The notes beneath the pieces were generated by a model. The model saw nothing but the letters and a program-made list of their open reading frames with translations, searched no databases and was not told the DNA's origin. Made by a program: the position numbers and the translations under genes. From contig NZHT01000033.1 in NCBI GenBank assembly GCA_002691385.1, positions 1-48,175 on the forward strand: DNA of 48,175 nt, written 5' to 3'. Shown here piece after piece: positions 9,387 to 19,209 of this stretch (its first letter is position 1; each line of letters opens with the position of its first letter). This DNA comes from Flammeovirgaceae bacterium (lineage in GTDB: Bacteria; Bacteroidota; Bacteroidia; Cytophagales; Cyclobacteriaceae).

Positions 9387-10571
9387 TCAGATCAATTTTT
9401 TTAGTGCCTTAGCCATTCTGGTCAAAGCTATTCTTAAATTTTCTTCAGAAGCAGCATAGGATAATCTTAGACAATTCGGCTCACCAAAACCCTCACCTGA
9501 AACTAGAGAAACATGTGCTTCTTCCAATATATAAATAGAAAGGTCAGTCGCATTTTGAATCCCTTTCTTACCAAAATAACTACTCACATCTGGGAAAAAA
9601 TAAAATGCTCCTTGCGGCATGTTCACTTTGATCCCCGGAATTTTTCCCAATAAATCATAGACCAATTGACGTCTTAGGTAATAAGCATTTGCCATCGCCT
9701 TAGATGCCTCTTTTGGAGAAGTTAATGCTGCTAAAGCAGCCCTTTGTGCAATGGAACAATTGGCAGAAGTAATTTGCCCTTGAATCTTATTCGCTGCCTT
9801 TGCCAACCAAGTGGGTGCGCCTATATAGCCTACTCTCCATCCCGTCATAGCAAAGCCTTTGGCAAATCCATTTACCGTAACGGTACGTTCCTGCATACCT
9901 GGCAACGATCCAATACTCACGTGGGCACCCGCAAAATTAATCAGTTCATAGATCTCATCAGCAATGACAATGATTTCTGGATGGGCACTTAACACTTGGG
10001 ACATTGCTTCAAAGTCGTCTTTGGTGAAAACCGAACCCGTTGGGTTACAAGGCGATGAAAAAATCACTGCTTTCGTTTTATCTGTAATAGCTGCTTTCAA
10101 TTGATCCGCATTGGCTTTGAAATCATCTTTGATATCCCCTTTAATTAGTACACATTTCCCCTCAGCCAAATTGACGAGGGCCGAATAACTCACCCAATAA
10201 GGCGCGTATATAATTACTTCATCACCTGGATCCAATAATGCCAAAAACAAATTAGCTAGAGATTGTTTGGCCCCATTTGAAACAACAACCTGATCAGGTG
10301 CATAATTAAGGTTATTTTCTTTTTTAAATTTTTCACTGATCGCTTCTCTTAAATCCAAATAACCATTGACAGGTGGATATGAGAAATATTTTCCATCATC
10401 TATAGCCTTTTTTGCACCTTCTCGAATATGTTTCGGTGTTTTAAAATCTGGTTCCCCAAGACTCAAGCTAATTACATCGAAGCCCTTCTGCTTCATCTCT
10501 CTGGCCTTAGCTGCCATGGCAAGTGTAGATGACTCTACCATACCTTTAATTCTTTCTGAAATTAAATCCAT
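9387..10571 (-). CDS. aspC: Class I aspartate aminotransferase
   Basis: A PLP enzyme exchanging the amino group between aspartate and 2-oxoglutarate, linking amino-acid synthesis to the TCA cycle. The fold-type I landmarks are all present: SLSLGEPDF near residue 37, NPTG at 176-179, ADEIYE (PLP-binding Asp205), and NGFAKGFAMTGWRVGY with the Schiff-base Lys238. The length (394) and the Lys motif place it in the bacterial I-beta subgroup, which also accepts aromatic acids or prephenate in some members, so the exact substrate is less sure than the reaction type. It lies after the rpoD terminator and runs into hldA three bases after its stop. Confidence 0.9.
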   Translation of the reverse strand: MDLISERIKGMVESSTLAMAAKAREMKQKGFDVISLSLGEPDFKTPKHIREGAKKAIDDGKYFSYPPVNGYLDLREAISEKFKKENNLNYAPDQVVVSNGAKQSLANLFLALLDPGDEVIIYAPYWVSYSALVNLAEGKCVLIKGDIKDDFKANADQLKAAITDKTKAVIFSSPCNPTGSVFTKDDFEAMSQVLSAHPEIIVIADEIYELINFAGAHVSIGSLPGMQERTVTVNGFAKGFAMTGWRVGYIGAPTWLAKAANKIQGQITSANCSIAQRAALAALTSPKEASKAMANAYYLRRQLVYDLLGKIPGIKVNMPQGAFYFFPDVSSYFGKKGIQNATDLSIYILEEAHVSLVSGEGFGEPNCLRLSYAASEENLRIALTRMAKALKKLI

Positions 10572-10691
10572 TTAATATTAATAGTAAGTCACAAAAATAA
10601 GCTGAATCAATTTGAGGATAGTTAATAATCTTTTTTTTTTCCAAAATCTTAGATCATGATTCATATGATATGGGTAATACTAAGATCTGAA

Positions 10692-10733
10692 AACACAAAA
10701 AAGGCCCCATTTAAACGGAGCCTTTTTTGTGTT
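10692..10733 (-). terminator. Rho-independent terminator after rpoD
   Basis: A strong hairpin begins 16 bases after the rpoD stop codon. Its arms AACACAAAAAAGGC and GCCTTTTTTGTGTT are exact reverse complements, extended by two further G-C pairs after one mismatch, around an 8-base loop. The A-run on one side and T-run on the other let it work in both directions, but only rpoD runs into it. Confidence 0.85.
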
Positions 10734-10749
10734 CATTTAACTTAAATAT

Positions 10750-11622
10750 TTATATCGCACAAAATTCTTTCAACCTTCTGTTTTTACCAGGTTCTCTCAA
10801 TTTCTGGAGAGCTTTTTCACGAATTTGCCTCACTCTCTCTCTCGTTAAACCCATAGCATCACCTATTTCCTCTAAGGTAAAAGGATTATCTAGGGCAATA
10901 CCAAAACTCATCATGATGACCTCTCTCTCCCTTGCTGTAAGAGTCGATAATGCCCGGAGCGTTTCGACCTTAAGTGAGTCATTAAAAACCATTTGACCAT
11001 CGGTCGGCCCCGTTGTCTGATTTTCCAATACATCTAATAATGAACCTGACTCTTCCTCTCCAAAAGGAGCATCCATAGAGGTCTGCTTAACCTCAGCACC
11101 CAATGTGTTTCTTATTTCATTAGGCTTCATATCTAAAATGTCTGCTAATTCTTCTTCCGTCGGCTCGCGTTCATATTTTTGTTCGAGCTCAGCATAAGCC
11201 CTTCTGATTTGATTGATGGCGCCTGATTTGTTCATTGGAAGTCTTACAATTCTAGACTGCTCTGCTAATGCCTGCATAATGGATTGCCTGATCCACCAAA
11301 CTGCATAGGAAATAAATTTGAAACCCTTTGTCTCATCAAATTTTTTCGCTGCCTTAATCAATCCCAAATTGCCCTCATTGATCAAGTCATTAAGAGGTAA
11401 GCTCCTGTTCTGATATTGTTTGGCAACAGAAACAACAAACCTTAAATTAGATTTTACCAATTTCTCTAACGCCAACTGATCTCCTTCTCTGATTCTTTGA
11501 GCCAAATTAACCTCTTCGTCTGGGGTAATCATGGAAACATTACTCACCTCCGTGAAATATTTTTCAAGGGTATGACTTTCTCTTCGGTTGGTTATTGATT
11601 GGGTTATTTTTAGCTGTCGCAT
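10750..11622 (-). CDS. rpoD: Housekeeping RNA polymerase sigma factor (SigA/RpoD type)
   Basis: The primary sigma factor of Bacteroidota: 290 residues, without the long N-terminal region 1.1 of E. coli RpoD. Region 1.2 (LEKYFTEVSNVSMITPDEE), region 2 (LRFVVSVAKQY, DLINEGNLGLIKAAKKFDETKGFKFISYAVWWIRQSI), region 3 and region 4 (REREVIMMSFGI, FTLEEIGDAMGLTRERVRQIREKALQKLR) are all intact. It recognises the -33 TTTG and -7 TAnnTTTG boxes found in this phylum. The last residues (EPGKNRRLKEFCAI) differ from the SRSKQLKTYLG-like end common in relatives. It stands alone, with 456 bases of non-coding DNA upstream and a strong terminator downstream. Confidence 0.95.
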   Translation of the reverse strand: MRQLKITQSITNRRESHTLEKYFTEVSNVSMITPDEEVNLAQRIREGDQLALEKLVKSNLRFVVSVAKQYQNRSLPLNDLINEGNLGLIKAAKKFDETKGFKFISYAVWWIRQSIMQALAEQSRIVRLPMNKSGAINQIRRAYAELEQKYEREPTEEELADILDMKPNEIRNTLGAEVKQTSMDAPFGEEESGSLLDVLENQTTGPTDGQMVFNDSLKVETLRALSTLTAREREVIMMSFGIALDNPFTLEEIGDAMGLTRERVRQIREKALQKLREPGKNRRLKEFCAI

Positions 11623-12078
11623 TAATAATCAATTAAATGAAATTTTAATCTTATTTTTTTTAAAATTTTGTTAAAGAGCTGTTAGCTACCAAAATAATAA
11701 TCTCAAATTGGAAACAAAGTTGCGAATTTAATCATAATTAATGATCTTTTCAACTTTTTCATGCTGCTAATTCAATCCAATACAGATAAAAAAATAATTA
11801 AAATGTAAAATTCAATAATTAAAGCAAAAGGATTTAGGCATCAGTCATTTTTATTTTGAATGAGCTGGTAATAAAAATGAATAGAATTTTGAAAAAAAAT
11901 TACAATTACATATTTATTACTGCCATGGAAACCTACCTTTTTTTATATTATGATTTACGCAACAGTAAAAGGGCAACAGTAATCCGGAATCTCAACAAAA
12001 TGCTCTGAATCTTTTACTCTAGTTAATAAAAAAGGATTTTAACAAAAATAAAGCCTCGCGCATCCTTTTGATATTTCA
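11623..12078. other. 456-base non-coding gap upstream of rpoD
   Basis: Very AT-rich leader of rpoD. On the minus strand a TTTG near 11725 and a TTTTG about 20 bases closer to rpoD (near 11695) could be its promoter, but the -7 box is a poor match. A 10-base direct repeat, GCAACAGTAA at 11959-11968 and 11973-11982, is spaced 14 bases apart. A 27-codon frame from ATG 11925 (METYLFLYYDLRNSK...) overlaps these repeats; I have no evidence that it is a gene. No RNA gene was recognised. Confidence 0.5.
12030..12069 (-). terminator. Possible terminator after the MATE gene
   Basis: On the minus strand AAAAGGAT is followed 24 bases later by its complement ATCCTTTTTT, ending in a T-run. It lies just after the MATE stop codon. 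The stem is only 8 pairs and A/T-rich with a long loop, so the call is weak. Confidence 0.3.
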
Positions 12079-13386
12079 TTAAAAATGAATCCGTCTCGTG
12101 AGATAAATAAATCTAAAAATATGTAAAGAGGCCGCCAACGTCAAGGCACCTGATAAAGCGTACCAAATCCCCGCCAGGCCCATATCAAAATGAAATGCCA
12201 AGAGATAACTTCCGGGAATGGCACATATCCAGTAAACAAAAAAAGTAATAAAAGCGGGTATTTTTACATCTGTTAAACCTCTTAAGATCCCTAGACCCAC
12301 CGCTTGTAAACCATCCGATATTTGAAACCCCGCAGCTATTAATAACAGACCTAAGGCAATTTTTTGTACCGCTTCATCTTCGATATATAACTGAATCAAC
12401 AAATGCCTTGCCATAATGATAGATATGGCTGCTAAGAACATAAAACCTGCAACCAATGCCAAACTTGAAAATCCTGCTAATTTTAAATTTTTTAAATCCT
12501 TTTTACCCATTTGATTAGCAATTCTAATGGATGCGGCTGCCCCAAGTCCCGACGCGGCCATATAAGTCACTGCAACCATATTCAAAGCAATTTGATGTGC
12601 CGCCAAAGTAGCTGCACTGATCCAACCTGCCATAATTCCCGCCATTGAAAATGCTGCAATTTCAAATACATACTGTAAACCAGAAGGCACCCCAATTCTC
12701 AGTAAACGCATGATTACCTTCAAATCAAAATGTCCACTGAAACCACGCCACATTTCTCGGGTCAATACCATCATTAAAATCACCATAACAAATCGAGAAA
12801 TTAAAGTAGCATACCCTGCTCCAATGAGACCCATTTTAGGAAATCCCCAATGGCCATAGATAAAGACATAATTCAGTAAAACATTTAATAAATTAGCCAA
12901 AACAGAAACTATCATCGGACTTAATGTATTGGATTGACCTTCCGAAAATTGTCTGAATGTTTGGAATATCATCAAAGGAATCAATGATGTTGAAATAATT
13001 TTTAAATAGGGAGAAGCCGCCAAAGTCACCGACGACTGCTGGCCAAAAAAAGATAAATAAGGTATCAAAATCAAAGTAATGAAGAACATTATCAAAGCTA
13101 AGAGGATATTGAGAAGCATACCATTTTGTAGAAATATCAAACGTCCCTCTTTATCTGACTGGCTTGTAGCAGCAACCAAAGGTGTAATGGCATAACTGAC
13201 ACCTAACCCGAACAATAAAAAAACATGATAAATCGCCGTTGCGAAAGTAGCTCCCGCCAAAGGAATTACACCTATCTGACCTACCATAATCGTATCGGCA
13301 ACTGAAACCATAATATGACCTAGTTGTCCAATGATAACTGGAATAGCCAAAATTATATTTTCCTTAAAATGATCCTTAATTGTCAT
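12079..13386 (-). CDS. MATE family multidrug efflux transporter (NorM-like)
   Basis: A 435-residue inner-membrane exporter with about 12 transmembrane segments in two related halves. The N-terminal pattern IPVIIGQLGHIMVSVADTIMVGQIG and the mirrored VLRIGVPSGLQYVFEIAAFSMAGIMAGWI of the second half are typical of the NorM branch, which couples drug export to Na+ or H+. FRQFSEGQSNTLSPMIVSVLANLLNVLLNYVFIYG is also characteristic. The substrate is unknown. It is transcribed alone, divergent from the large surface-protein gene across a 362-base gap. Confidence 0.9.
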   Translation of the reverse strand: MTIKDHFKENIILAIPVIIGQLGHIMVSVADTIMVGQIGVIPLAGATFATAIYHVFLLFGLGVSYAITPLVAATSQSDKEGRLIFLQNGMLLNILLALIMFFITLILIPYLSFFGQQSSVTLAASPYLKIISTSLIPLMIFQTFRQFSEGQSNTLSPMIVSVLANLLNVLLNYVFIYGHWGFPKMGLIGAGYATLISRFVMVILMMVLTREMWRGFSGHFDLKVIMRLLRIGVPSGLQYVFEIAAFSMAGIMAGWISAATLAAHQIALNMVAVTYMAASGLGAAASIRIANQMGKKDLKNLKLAGFSSLALVAGFMFLAAISIIMARHLLIQLYIEDEAVQKIALGLLLIAAGFQISDGLQAVGLGILRGLTDVKIPAFITFFVYWICAIPGSYLLAFHFDMGLAGIWYALSGALTLAASLHIFRFIYLTRRIHF

Positions 13387-13608
13387 GTAGTACGATAGAA
13401 GAATTTTTAAATACTACTAAAAATTTTTTGTAATCCAAAGACACACGTCCTAGATTAATTTTATGTTCTAAATATAATCTAAAAATAAATCCTCTAATTT
13501 TAACTAAATAAGGTACCTTCTCAAGAAATCAAGCATAAAAATCGACGAAAATAGCTAATCTTTAAGCTAATAGACCTAAGTAGAAAATTATATTGATTTT
13601 GCTATTTA

Positions 13609-13632
13609 TTTTGACAACAGCACATGTCAAAA
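13609..13632. promoter_or_regulatory. Perfect inverted repeat, operator candidate
   Basis: TTTTGACA and TGTCAAAA are exact reverse complements separated by 8 bases (acagcaca), centred about 130 bases before the large surface-protein gene. The arrangement is that of a dimeric regulator site. It lies in the 362-base gap (13387-13748) between the divergent MATE and surface-protein genes. The rest of that gap is AT-rich and shows no gene. Confidence 0.4.
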
Positions 13633-13686
13633 CTCATTTATTCAATTGTTATTAATTTAAATGAAACTTCAATGTTTTTTTTTTAG

Positions 13687-13716
13687 TTGATAATAAAAGT
13701 GAATACATTAACTTTC
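13687..13716 (+). promoter_or_regulatory. Bacteroidota-type promoter of the surface-protein gene
   Basis: TTG at 13687-13689, a 19-base spacer, then TAACTTTC at 13709-13716, one base off TAnnTTTG. It lies 32 bases before the start codon and has the same spacing as the box before hemE. An imperfectly spaced AGTGAA/TTCACT inverted repeat overlaps the -7 box. Confidence 0.45.
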
Positions 13717-13748
13717 ACTCATGTAAACTAAATGTTACAATAAGTCCA

Positions 13749-16700
13749 ATGAAAAAATATTTTCTCAATTTAAGCCTAATCTTGATCAGTGCTTTGTTTT
13801 TGTTCAGTGTTTTGTTTCTTAAACAATTTGAAAAAAGTACTAAAACGAGTACTATTAAGGATCATTTTAAATCGTACAATAATGTCCAAGAATTTATAAA
13901 AAAGGAGAAAAATGAAAAAAAGGAACGCATGCGAATGGGCTATCCAGATAAGCATGCAGAAATTCAAAGAAAAATTAGAACGGCATATGGACAAGAAGCT
14001 CCAACTTATGAAGAAGGTTACCAACTGAAAGAATTCAAAAAACTGCAAGCGAAAAATCAAAATGCACGACAAGAAATAGAGTATACCTTTATTGAACGGG
14101 GGCCAGGAAACATTTCAGGTAGAACCAGAGCTTTTTTCGTTGATATTTCGGATCCTACCCAAAATACTTGGTTTGCAGGTGCTGCATCTGGAGGGATTTG
14201 GAAAACAACTAATGGTGGAGCCTCTTGGAAAACTTCCTCCGTTGGACTTCCTAATCTTGGAACCAATGCTTTAGCTCAGTCAAGGTCAAATCCGGATATC
14301 ATTTATGCCGGTACAGGGGAGCATTATGCAGGAGGTGACCTAAATGGAGCAGGGCTATTTAAATCAACTGATCATGGGAAAAATTGGTTTCAAATTGTAA
14401 AGCCTGATGATATACCCGCACTCCAACTAATAGGCCGGATAATTGTTAATCCGAAAGATGAAAATGACATTGTCGTTGTAGGTGTAAGTAGTAATTGGTC
14501 ACCAGGTTCACCAAAATCAGGCATTTATAAATCCATTGACGGTGGAATCTCATGGTCAAAATCATTGTTTTTTGAAAATGGCTATGTTGCGGATATGATA
14601 TTGAGTGATCCAGTGAACTGGAGCACTCAATATGCCTCAATTAATGGAAAAGGGGTATTTAAATCCATTGATGGTGGACAGACCTGGGCATTTAAAAGTT
14701 CAGGTATATCAAGCCCTGGTAGAATTGAAATTGGAATTTCTTCTATAGACCCTAAAATCATATGGGCTTCAGAAGAGACAGGCCAATTATATCTTTCTAG
14801 GGATGGAGCGGAGACTTGGGCATTTATGAGTGAAGCCGACGATTTAAACAACTTTGATTTTCTAATCCAAGGTAGTTACGATAACGCCGTCATGGCTCAT
14901 CCATTTGATACCAATAAAGTATATGTCGGGGGTGTAAACATATGGGAATTTACAGCCACTGATACTGAAACAGTTAATAAGGTCTTTGATCTAGAAGACA
15001 GCGGTACAGGGGAATTCATGAATTTTATTAATTTTTCAGCAGACTATCTCGGAGGTATTTTAGAAATAGGAGAGGTTGGTTACTTGAATACTGTTAAAAT
15101 AGAAATCCGCTTTGGACAAGGTACTCAAAGCGCGCATAGGTTCAGCGTCGCAGGCGCAGGTTCAGGTGTACCTGATGCCAACTACAAATATGAAGATTAT
15201 GTAGAGGTCCCCTTTCAAGTTTGGGATTTAGAAAATAATAGACAACTTATGGTCTCTTTTAGAGATCAGCAAGAGGATGGTATGTGGAATTTAATTCCTA
15301 GAAATATCAATGGGGCCACTGACGAGCATTCACGGGAGTACTTATATATTCATCTTTTGGATTATAGTGAAACGGCTGATGAAAATATTGCTTCCGACGG
15401 AGGGCAAGTCTATGAACAAATGTATTCTATGTGGCCCGTAGGTGCTGATGGATATGATTTTGATCCTGGAACGCTCCCCAATTCTAAAATTAGTATTGGA
15501 CTTTTTGAAAGAGAAACCATTATTAGGGAAACGTTCAACATATCTGATGCCTACAATAATTATGATGGAAACAATTCCTTAATATCGGGTACCCCTGCTA
15601 ATTCACAAAATGCTGTTCATCCCGATCATCACAGTTTACGTGCACTCAATATCAATTTGGATGATGAGACTTTCAATATTTTAAGCACCAATGATGGAGG
15701 AATTTATTTATCGGAATTATCGCAACAGCCTGGACACATGGATATGGGGTTTGAATTCGTGAGTACAGGATTTAACACGACACAATTTTACTCTGCAGAC
15801 AAAATGCCTGGTGAAGAGAGGTATATAGGAGGTATGCAAGACCAAGGCACCTATCTTTCACAGGAAGGATCTTCCGCTAATACGAGCTCAGCATATCGAT
15901 ATGTAATTCCCGGTGATGGATTTGAAGCCTTATGGAATAATCGTGATCCTCAAAAAGTTATCGGATCAGCTTATTATAACAGATTTGCATCTTCTGATGA
16001 CGGTGGAGCAACTTGGGCATGGTCAGTAAATGGCATCACAGAAGGAGATGGGCCTTTCTTATCTAGATTAGCGAGTTCAAGATTTTATCCGGATCGCATC
16101 TATGCTGTGAGTGATTATGGTATTTATAAATCTAATAATTTTGGAAAAACATGGAATCTTTCACCCATTCAATCAGATTATTGGACTGCAAGTAACTTTA
16201 CTGATATCGAAGTTTCTAAGGCTGATGCAAACATTGTTTGGGTTGGAAATTACATGAGCGAGGGTAACAGAATTTTTGTGTCTACTGATGGAGGTTTAAC
16301 CTTCACGCCAACAGAAACCTATCTAGAGTATCCCAATTTGGGCCCAGTAATAGCTATAAGCACTCATCCTACTGAACCTAATACCGCTTTTGCCCAATTT
16401 GGAGTTGATGGATTACCAAAAGTTTTAAAAACTGAAGATCTTGGAAAAACCTGGAGAGATATTACAGGATTTGATTTAACAACAGGATCAAGCACCAGAG
16501 GATTCCCCAATTTAGTGACCCATAAATTATTATGTTTTACCAATGATCCTGATCATATTTGGGTAGGTACTGAAATCGGAATCATTGAAACATTAGATGG
16601 AGGGGAGTCTTGGGCGCTTCTTAATTCAAATATGCCTATGGTTAAAATATCGGACATGAAAGTCCAGGATGATCAAGTCATCATAGCGACCTATGGAAGA

Positions 16701-17798
16701 GGTATTTGGTCGGTAACCATTCCAGAAATTCAACAAGAAATTGTTTTTGCTCCTCTTGTAGAACAGCTGAGTATACATCCTAAGGGGACTATGACTATTG
16801 CCTTATACTATTCAGATCTGTTCGATTCAACTCAAATCATTATAAATGGCAATCTCATTCATTCTTTAGGAACCCAAGATCTTGGGACGGTCAAGATCGA
16901 CCTAGATAACTTAAACTTAACGGGCACAGAAACCGTTAAAACTTTTGCATACAAAGATGGCAAGTCTTATGAATCTCTAGAATCAGAATTTTTACTGCAC
17001 GAAGTTTTCGATGTTGAAACCAGCTATAGCACTAATTTTTCAGGTGCATTTAACCAACTAGCCTCCTCTGGTTTTGTAACCGGTTTCGAAAGTGGATTCC
17101 CAACTCCAGCTCTACACACTACTCACCCATACCCGTCATCAAAGGAACTAATCTCCATCTTAAAAACACCTATTAAAATTAATGAAACAAATACAATTCT
17201 TAAATTCGAAGAAATTGTTATTGTAGAGACAGGTGAAGAAGGGTCCAGTTTTGGCGATCAAGAATTTTGGGATTATGTCATTGTGGAGGGTTCAACTGAT
17301 GGCTTAAATTGGATTCCTTTTCTCGATGGCTATGATTCCGATACTTATCCAGAATGGACTTCAACGTACAGCAGTGGCAGTGATGGAAATCCCAGCTTAT
17401 TTAAAACAAGAACCATTGACATGCTCAAAACTTTCAAATCCAATGACATAGTATTAATCCGTTTTCGTCTCTTCGCCGATGCAAACCTTGAAGGTTGGGG
17501 ATGGGCCATCGATGATTTGGCCATTCAAGAAGAGCCCTTAGCGGTTAATCAAGATCAAAAAAATGGATTCAGTATCTATCCAAATCCAATATTATCTTCT
17601 GCGCAAATTGAATTTAGATTAGATAAAAAATCATATGTAAAAATTTTGGACCTACAAGGTAAACTCCTACGGTCTTACCATGTAGCTGCTGGAACACCTC
17701 GAATCTCATTTGAAAGAGGTAATTTAAAGTCTGGCATTTATTTAGTCTCTATCGAAGCGCAAGGCTTTAATCAAATGAAGAAAATACTAATTCAATAA
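13749..17798 (+). CDS. Type IX-secreted beta-propeller protein with BNR/Asp-box repeats
   Basis: A 1349-residue surface or secreted protein. It opens with a hydrophobic signal segment (residues 4-24) and a basic, helical spacer. About ten Asp-boxes (S/T-x-D-x-G-x-T-W) follow: near residues 153, 205, 261, 305 and 350, then near 747, 794, 844, 894 and 947. This is the signature of sortilin/VPS10-like or GH74-like propellers. Between the two groups an insertion of roughly 180 residues (about 417-595) interrupts the propeller, followed by HPDHHSLRAL. A jelly-roll-like domain (about 1105-1250, ending GWGWAIDDLAIQE) precedes the C-terminal type IX sorting domain (FSIYPNPILSSAQIEF ... GIYLVSIEAQ, about 1273-1349). 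It is probably exported by the system that includes PorU/PorV. No catalytic site was recognised, so adhesin, sugar-binding or enzyme roles all remain possible. Confidence 0.85.
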   Translation: MKKYFLNLSLILISALFLFSVLFLKQFEKSTKTSTIKDHFKSYNNVQEFIKKEKNEKKERMRMGYPDKHAEIQRKIRTAYGQEAPTYEEGYQLKEFKKLQAKNQNARQEIEYTFIERGPGNISGRTRAFFVDISDPTQNTWFAGAASGGIWKTTNGGASWKTSSVGLPNLGTNALAQSRSNPDIIYAGTGEHYAGGDLNGAGLFKSTDHGKNWFQIVKPDDIPALQLIGRIIVNPKDENDIVVVGVSSNWSPGSPKSGIYKSIDGGISWSKSLFFENGYVADMILSDPVNWSTQYASINGKGVFKSIDGGQTWAFKSSGISSPGRIEIGISSIDPKIIWASEETGQLYLSRDGAETWAFMSEADDLNNFDFLIQGSYDNAVMAHPFDTNKVYVGGVNIWEFTATDTETVNKVFDLEDSGTGEFMNFINFSADYLGGILEIGEVGYLNTVKIEIRFGQGTQSAHRFSVAGAGSGVPDANYKYEDYVEVPFQVWDLENNRQLMVSFRDQQEDGMWNLIPRNINGATDEHSREYLYIHLLDYSETADENIASDGGQVYEQMYSMWPVGADGYDFDPGTLPNSKISIGLFERETIIRETFNISDAYNNYDGNNSLISGTPANSQNAVHPDHHSLRALNINLDDETFNILSTNDGGIYLSELSQQPGHMDMGFEFVSTGFNTTQFYSADKMPGEERYIGGMQDQGTYLSQEGSSANTSSAYRYVIPGDGFEALWNNRDPQKVIGSAYYNRFASSDDGGATWAWSVNGITEGDGPFLSRLASSRFYPDRIYAVSDYGIYKSNNFGKTWNLSPIQSDYWTASNFTDIEVSKADANIVWVGNYMSEGNRIFVSTDGGLTFTPTETYLEYPNLGPVIAISTHPTEPNTAFAQFGVDGLPKVLKTEDLGKTWRDITGFDLTTGSSTRGFPNLVTHKLLCFTNDPDHIWVGTEIGIIETLDGGESWALLNSNMPMVKISDMKVQDDQVIIATYGRGIWSVTIPEIQQEIVFAPLVEQLSIHPKGTMTIALYYSDLFDSTQIIINGNLIHSLGTQDLGTVKIDLDNLNLTGTETVKTFAYKDGKSYESLESEFLLHEVFDVETSYSTNFSGAFNQLASSGFVTGFESGFPTPALHTTHPYPSSKELISILKTPIKINETNTILKFEEIVIVETGEEGSSFGDQEFWDYVIVEGSTDGLNWIPFLDGYDSDTYPEWTSTYSSGSDGNPSLFKTRTIDMLKTFKSNDIVLIRFRLFADANLEGWGWAIDDLAIQEEPLAVNQDQKNGFSIYPNPILSSAQIEFRLDKKSYVKILDLQGKLLRSYHVAAGTPRISFERGNLKSGIYLVSIEAQGFNQMKKILIQ

Positions 17799-17814
17799 TG
17801 AATAGCTTATTAAA

Positions 17815-18396
17815 ATGCTCAATTCATATTTTGATGTAAACAAAACTGAAGCAGGCTGTGACGAAGTAGGAAGAGGTTGTTTGGCAGGTCCAGTTGTAGC
17901 GGCAGCGGTCATCTTACCTAAATATTTCAAACATGATGTCCTAACTGATTCTAAAAAACTCCATTTTTCCGAGCGTGAATTACTCAAAATAGAAATAGAA
18001 AATGTAGCATTAGATTATGCTATTGGGGAGACTTCTGCCCAAGAAATTGATGAAATGAATATTCTCAATGCTTCATTTTTAGCCATGCATAGGGCCATTG
18101 ATAAGTTGAAAATTAAACCTGAACTTCTTCTCATTGATGGCAATAGGTATATTTCTCACAATTCTATCCCTTATCAATGTATCGTAAAAGGTGATTTAAA
18201 ATTCTTCTCGATTGCCGCTGCTTCAATAATCGCTAAAACGTATCGCGATCAACTCATGCGAGAGCTAGGGAAAGAATACCCTCATTACGGTTGGGAAACA
18301 AACGTGGGCTATCCTACCACTCCCCATCGGCAAGGTATCCGTAAACAAGGTATCACACCCCACCATAGAAAAACATTTCAACTTCTACCTAAATAA
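17815..18396 (+). CDS. rnhB: Ribonuclease HII
   Basis: Cuts RNA in RNA-DNA hybrids and starts removal of single ribonucleotides from DNA. The RNase HII motif AGCDEVGRGCLAGPVVAAAVIL is at residues 13-34 with the first catalytic Asp-Glu pair. TDSKKL, LLIDGN (third Asp) and GDLKFFSIAAASIIAKTYRD (fourth Asp and helix) complete the active site. The length (193) is standard. It begins 16 bases after the large surface-protein gene, with no terminator visible between them, and leads into xth, so transcription may read through. Confidence 0.96.
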   Translation: MLNSYFDVNKTEAGCDEVGRGCLAGPVVAAAVILPKYFKHDVLTDSKKLHFSERELLKIEIENVALDYAIGETSAQEIDEMNILNASFLAMHRAIDKLKIKPELLLIDGNRYISHNSIPYQCIVKGDLKFFSIAAASIIAKTYRDQLMRELGKEYPHYGWETNVGYPTTPHRQGIRKQGITPHHRKTFQLLPK

Positions 18397-18423
18397 TCAT
18401 GAGGTCTATTTAATTTAGCCTTT

Positions 18424-19200
18424 ATGTCAATTATCCATCTTGTTTCCTGGAACGTTAATGGCATTCGTGCTATTATGAAGAAAGATTTTCTCAAAGATTT
18501 TAAAACACTAAACCCAGATGTGCTGTGCCTTCAAGAAATTAAGGCACAACCTGAGGATGCTCAAAAAGCATTTTCTGCAATTGAGGGCTACCATATATAT
18601 ACCAACTCATCTAAGTCAAGAAAGGGATATTCCGGAACAGCCATTTTGTCGAAAAAAGAGCCATTAAAAGTGGTTTTTGATATTGGGATTGAAGCACATG
18701 ATCAAGAGGGTCGTGTTATCACTGCAGAGTTTGTTTCCTATTTTTTAGTCACAGTTTATACTCCCAATTCAGGTGAGGGTTTAAAAAGATTAGATTACAG
18801 AACGGAATGGGACAGAGCATTTAAAGAATACATTTTAAGTTTGGAACAAACCAAACCCGTAGTTATTTGCGGAGATCTGAATGTAGCCAACAAGGAAATT
18901 GACATTGCGAGACCTAAAGCCAATTACAATGTGTCAAGTGGTTACACACAAAAAGAAATTGATGGTTTTGAAAGCTTAATAAGTGCGGGATATTTAGATA
19001 CTTTCAGAAAATATTATCCCGAGAAGGTTAAATACAGCTGGTGGAATTACAGATTTCAATCAAGAACAAGGAACGTGGGTTGGAGAATAGACTATTTCCT
19101 AGCCTCTGCAGCCCTTGAAGGGCAACTTAATGATGCTTTAATTTACTCTGAAGTAATGGGCTCAGATCACTGCCCAGTAGGACTTAAAATCACTATCTAA
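18424..19200 (+). CDS. xth: Exodeoxyribonuclease III / AP endonuclease
   Basis: A base-excision repair nuclease that cuts at abasic sites and degrades 3' ends. The EEP-fold motifs are clear: [11 protein letters not shown] (metal-binding Asn), LCLQEIKA (metal-binding Glu), [36 protein letters not shown] (catalytic Asp and Asn) and the final GSDHCPVGL (Asp-His pair). At 258 residues it matches the ExoA/XthA family. Pairing with rnhB groups two DNA-repair nucleases in one transcript. Confidence 0.95.
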   Translation: MSIIHLVSWNVNGIRAIMKKDFLKDFKTLNPDVLCLQEIKAQPEDAQKAFSAIEGYHIYTNSSKSRKGYSGTAILSKKEPLKVVFDIGIEAHDQEGRVITAEFVSYFLVTVYTPNSGEGLKRLDYRTEWDRAFKEYILSLEQTKPVVICGDLNVANKEIDIARPKANYNVSSGYTQKEIDGFESLISAGYLDTFRKYYPEKVKYSWWNYRFQSRTRNVGWRIDYFLASAALEGQLNDALIYSEVMGSDHCPVGLKITI

Positions 19201-19209
19201 AATAGACCC

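Noticed and set aside
11925-12008. 27-codon frame METYLFLYYDLRNSK...
   Set aside because: It starts well and has a basic helical end, but is too short, matches nothing recognised and overlaps a repeat. Left as a remark only.
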